Under the pieces are notes generated by a model that saw only the letters and a list, made by a program, of their open reading frames with translations, had not been told where the DNA came from and did no database searches. 63,663 nucleotides of DNA, taken from the NCBI GenBank assembly GCA_902826215.1, contig CADEDY010000021.1:1-63663 (forward strand), written 5' to 3'. Origin of the DNA: an uncultured Bacteroidota bacterium. Lineage in GTDB: Bacteria; Bacteroidota; Bacteroidia; Flavobacteriales_F; PHOS-HE28. Every line of letters starts with the position of its first letter. The first letter of the stretch is position 1. Made by a program: the position numbers and the translations under genes. This document shows positions 62,801 through 63,663 of this stretch, piece after piece.

Positions 62801-63663
62801 CCAGCAGCAGTGCGACGGGCAATGTGTGGAGCACTGGTGCTACCACTCAGTCCATCACAGTGAACACGGCAGCAACCTACACGGTGACGGTGACCAACGG
62901 CAACGGCTGCAGCGCGACCAGTGCAGGCACCACCGTAACGGTGAACCCGAACCCCGCTACGCCAACGATCAGCGCGGGTGGTTCTTTGGCCTTCTGCGCC
63001 GGTGGCAGTGTGACCTTGAACAGCAGCAGCGCCACGGGCAACACCTGGAGCACGGGTGCGACCACACAGAGCATCACGGTGAACGCATCGGGTTCCTACA
63101 CGGTGACGGTGACCAACGGCAACGGCTGCAGCGCGACGAGCGCAGGTACGAGCGTGACGGTGAACCCCAACCCAGCCACGCCCACGATCAGCGCCGGCGG
63201 TCCATTGACCTTCTGCGCAGGGGGCAGCGTAACGCTGACCAGCAGCAGTGCTACGGGCAATGTGTGGAGCACAGGCGCCACGACCCAAGCGATCACGGTG
63301 AGCACCTCGGGCACCTACAGCGTGACGGTGACCAATGGCAATGGATGCAGCGCGACGAGCGCGGGTACGACCGTAACGGTGAACACCAACCCATCCACGC
63401 CGATGATCAGTGCCGGCGGTCCGTTGACCTTCTGCGCCGCTGGCAGCGTGACCTTGACCAGCAGCAGCGCCACGGGCAATGTGTGGAGCACAGGTGCGAC
63501 CACGCAGTCCATCACTCTGAGCACTGCAGGTACCTACACGGTGACAGTGACCAACGGCAACGGCTGCAATGCAACCAGTGCAGGCACCACCGTATCGGTG
63601 AACCCCACCCCCGCTGCACCGACGATCAGTGCCAGTGGTCCGCTGACCTTCTGTGCCGGTGGC
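56803..63663 (+). CDS. Giant secreted HYR/C-type-lectin adhesin (5' part, open at window edge)
   Basis: The frame is open for 2287 codons from ATG 56803 to the edge. Signal peptide near residues 15-35 (AGFWALMYLVSSSAAFAQ). Residues about 36-510: SBBP-like beta-propeller repeats (GTVDAFLAKLDPSGNLLWSR). About 511-632: discoidin-like domain (DALGAPNGTGA; FIRVQRNSS). About 640-780: PKD/Ig-like. From about 790 to 1980: a chain of HYR domains (PVGSTTVTF, DNEDP), two of which contain an inserted C-type-lectin-like domain (about 813-945 and 1279-1418; WVWVNGEP and WQWSTGEP). From 1983: 73-residue Ig-like tandem repeats. Likely an extracellular adhesin, probably T9SS-exported, but its C-terminus lies outside the window. 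Confidence 0.88.
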   Translation, partial: MALFGSLQFHSTLTRATRAGFWALMYLVSSSAAFAQTPTWNWARTQDAGSTEFVRDIAVEASTGNIYVVGAYQSSTATVVPYGLPATNNGTVDAFLAKLDPSGNLLWSRSIGSNQEDGGAGVAVGPTGLVVITGYYGGPISAMSLTNTGTADAFVAAYDANGSYQWSHRVSGPGYDEGTGVVIADNKVVAYGSFLYNAAITGVSSATGLTNGRYYAYLNAYSLTGTPDWSLTGVSGNDVLSERIAADASNVYVVGSTVGNTMAWRNSLGNSLTSANTASSNALFCSAVSLSGTPAWLRMINNPGSDDAECNGVAVDCGAVFITGHTHNSSLFPGGITPTSPGSHDYWFLASLSLSTGSTNWVRTAASSSDHGVTGYDVSVGRGGQIHVAGSIRGNVTTDGGATIAGSSNEDILISRFNRDGTAVWYRREASSDDEWPLAITAAGGGNVLVGGSSENGLTLGSNTYPGTDGTDLFTASFTDPVWSSVSNNPARFKQPGPFCTNSAAVNLSSFVQAYAAAVASSTNVQNPQDALGAPNGTGAYFNTVSGWEVLDMGDTLYTGEAAALTWRSQTAGSQARMLVSSSLDGVTWSAATTYSTTSATYGATNHGLTANARFIRVQRNSSTSYTGFYLDAVHSFLGTSAGGTFSGPGVSGSTFDPAVAGAGTHTISYEVVSGQCTFTSSRSVVVGPPASGTLNGPANICPGSSATLTLSSTGTTGNTWERSTNGGALWTTFATNVNTVTGVVTQPIQVRVNLTNALCGNVTTNTITITPGDVTPPVLPTLVDPPPVVATSGCAANVTFNTPVATDDCGTCDPGSVSGYTRLGVFNGHAYYISNGTSNWTAANTAASATSGHLVTITSAPENAWLTTATSGSPVFIGLNDIAVEDQWVWVNGEPVSYTNWWSLYALDLSDEDGVALNDPSPGLWNDLVLTSSTLRRHILEFDCAVWQIAGPTSGQSFPVGSTTVTFRAQDKAGNYDVQSLNIVVQDNEDPNFTVCPSPQTLARNGSCQAVVPNLVALATATDNCPTGLVMSQFPAANTPISTNTLAYLVAKDASSNTDTCWVQLNLQDQTNPTLLSCPSNITVQAPLLQPDMVVNYVLPTAQDNCGIVWSGQTDGTGLTSGSSFLTGTTTPQVWRFADAAGRAVECAFTVTVLSNAAPQIDCPSNQTINAAMGQCNAPYTYAIPVVNDQQDVIDPAPVQVGGIPAPGPYPVGVHVQEWSATDVDGNTSTCSFNITVIDAQVPSIVCPNDTVVDANGATCLATVNYSVPVLADNCSSCGAQANIPQYTYIGTFNGHTYLRSWNSGSIGTAQAAVADVPGAHLLSITSTAEQNWIVGRIQSDLGWYAPFWMGFSDEAVEGTWQWSTGEPYLSTSTYWQSGQPDNVGEADHAYLCAGNTPRWDDTPAATELPWIIELDCLPPPALTLINGSPSGNTFPIGTHPITFQVTDQGGTSSTCSFNVVVKDSTAPMLTCPPDTTLYTTTGSCTANATALLPLLVANDACSNPTLIQQLSGPQLSLPVDTGWYSIAYSATDTALNQNTCSFALHVIDNVPPVILGCPLDTVRIYADSSCTAILPDLTTGMTVEENCSSTNTLVQSPAAWSTLVLGHTAATIQTTDGNGLIGSCLVNILLIDTIAPVLDCLIAADDTLYTTNASCEVLMPPVTPSVWDNCSTPNVVQHSPWPLPGDPLPVGNYSIKFKALDPSGNEGSCSFEFAVLDSVPPTITALPDTVIELGPTECIHPFTFPSITAHDGACGPATFVLGTITLGYTTATPAGPIDVTAQPTYDLAAGQHLVKEYWSDASGNLDSTDYQVTVEDTTDPVVICPDTVQVPSDALCHYFAPDLVALASISDNCPVDTVATYPLGAPLFASGFASVQVMDITGNTGTCAMWLDLIDTIPPTITCADTVTFLPTANCLATVSLTGPVAVSDNCSNTSWTVDANSGNWPVGDSTVTYTVTDGYLTATCQTVIRVQDNVPAQPIITMSGPTTICSGGSVTLTSSSATGNVWSTGATTQSITVNTAATYTVTVTNGNGCSATSAGTTVTVNPNPATPTISAGGSLAFCAGGSVTLNSSSATGNTWSTGATTQSITVNASGSYTVTVTNGNGCSATSAGTSVTVNPNPATPTISAGGPLTFCAGGSVTLTSSSATGNVWSTGATTQAITVSTSGTYSVTVTNGNGCSATSAGTTVTVNTNPSTPMISAGGPLTFCAAGSVTLTSSSATGNVWSTGATTQSITLSTAGTYTVTVTNGNGCNATSAGTTVSVNPTPAAPTISASGPLTFCAGG
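62749..63663 (+). repeat. 219-bp tandem repeat (73 residues) at the end of the giant gene
   Basis: Copies begin at 62749, 62968, 63187, 63406 and 63625 (partial), exactly 219 bases apart. Each encodes an Ig-like domain with SGG-x-L-x-FCAGGSVTL, SSSATGNVWSTGATTQ, YTVTVTNGNGCSATSAGT and VNPNPATPT. The first copy is the most divergent at its start; later copies are close to identical in long stretches. The array continues beyond the window. Confidence 0.95.

Noticed and set aside
62167..63288. Reverse-strand open frame of 373 codons over the repeats of the giant gene
   Set aside because: Periodic Ala/Arg/Gly/His product produced by the 219-bp repeat read backwards; the forward frame is continuous with the adhesin.
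1..63663. tRNA, rRNA, insertion sequences or prophage genes
   Set aside because: No cloverleaf-like sequence, rRNA signature, transposase, integrase or phage structural gene was recognised by reading; a covariance-model search would be needed to exclude a small RNA gene.

Overview
The window reads as a chromosomal segment of a GC-rich member of the Bacteroidota, most likely Flavobacteriales. Supporting signs are a C-terminal type IX secretion (T9SS) sorting domain, an S46 dipeptidyl-peptidase of the DPP11 type, Rho with a long disordered insertion, a Bacteroidota-style ComEC without the metallo-beta-lactamase motif, a Mur-ligase of the Mpl type, many delta-60/SBBP/HYR surface proteins, and TAnnTTTG-like promoter elements close to start codons. 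No rRNA, tRNA, CRISPR array, integrase or transposase was recognised; most of the window is ordinary core genome, and the accessory character is strongest at the right end.

Layout. 1-3416: end of a cytochrome c maturation cluster (ccmD-like fragment, ccmE with Cys instead of the haem-binding His, ccmF). 3611-10824: rho, a DUF4199 membrane protein, mpl (reverse), an MBL-fold hydrolase, comEC (reverse), a small membrane protein. 10870-19810: an rRNA methyltransferase and a ThrE-type exporter diverging from one short promoter region, then a reverse operon surE - small membrane protein - lpxB - spoIID-like, then ridA, DUF805, a DoxX-family gene interrupted by one in-frame TGA, an esterase and a membrane protein. 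19941-21329: lpd. 21403-30421: a surface-polysaccharide block (AsnB-like amidotransferase, glycosyltransferase, Wza-like export lipoprotein, Wzc-like tyrosine kinase with a striking Tyr-Gly tail, RfbC, WecA-like initiating transferase, lytic transglycosylase). 30440-34081: uvrA and a LOG-family protein.

34272-48747: an envelope block: two SPOR-domain proteins (one an OmpA-like barrel in which the usual OmpA C-terminal domain is replaced by three SPOR-like repeats), a thioester-containing alpha-2-macroglobulin coupled to penicillin-binding protein 1C, a MORN-repeat protein, a CtpA-type protease and a DUF1573 protein. These fit peptidoglycan maintenance and envelope protection. 48813-51256 (reverse): DPP11-type peptidase overlapping a pterin carbinolamine dehydratase.

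51899-63663: secreted and adhesive proteins. Two delta-60 repeat proteins (one ending in dockerin-like repeats, the other in a T9SS type A sorting domain), a reverse-strand ECF sigma factor with a small membrane protein, and, divergent from them, a giant gene open at the right edge (at least 2287 codons). The giant protein has a beta-propeller-like N-terminus, many HYR domains, two C-type-lectin-like domains each inserted at the same place inside an HYR domain, and a 219-bp tandem repeat running off the window. This nested architecture, the SPOR-for-OmpA replacement, the Tyr-Gly kinase tail and the DoxX nonsense codon are the observations most worth following up.
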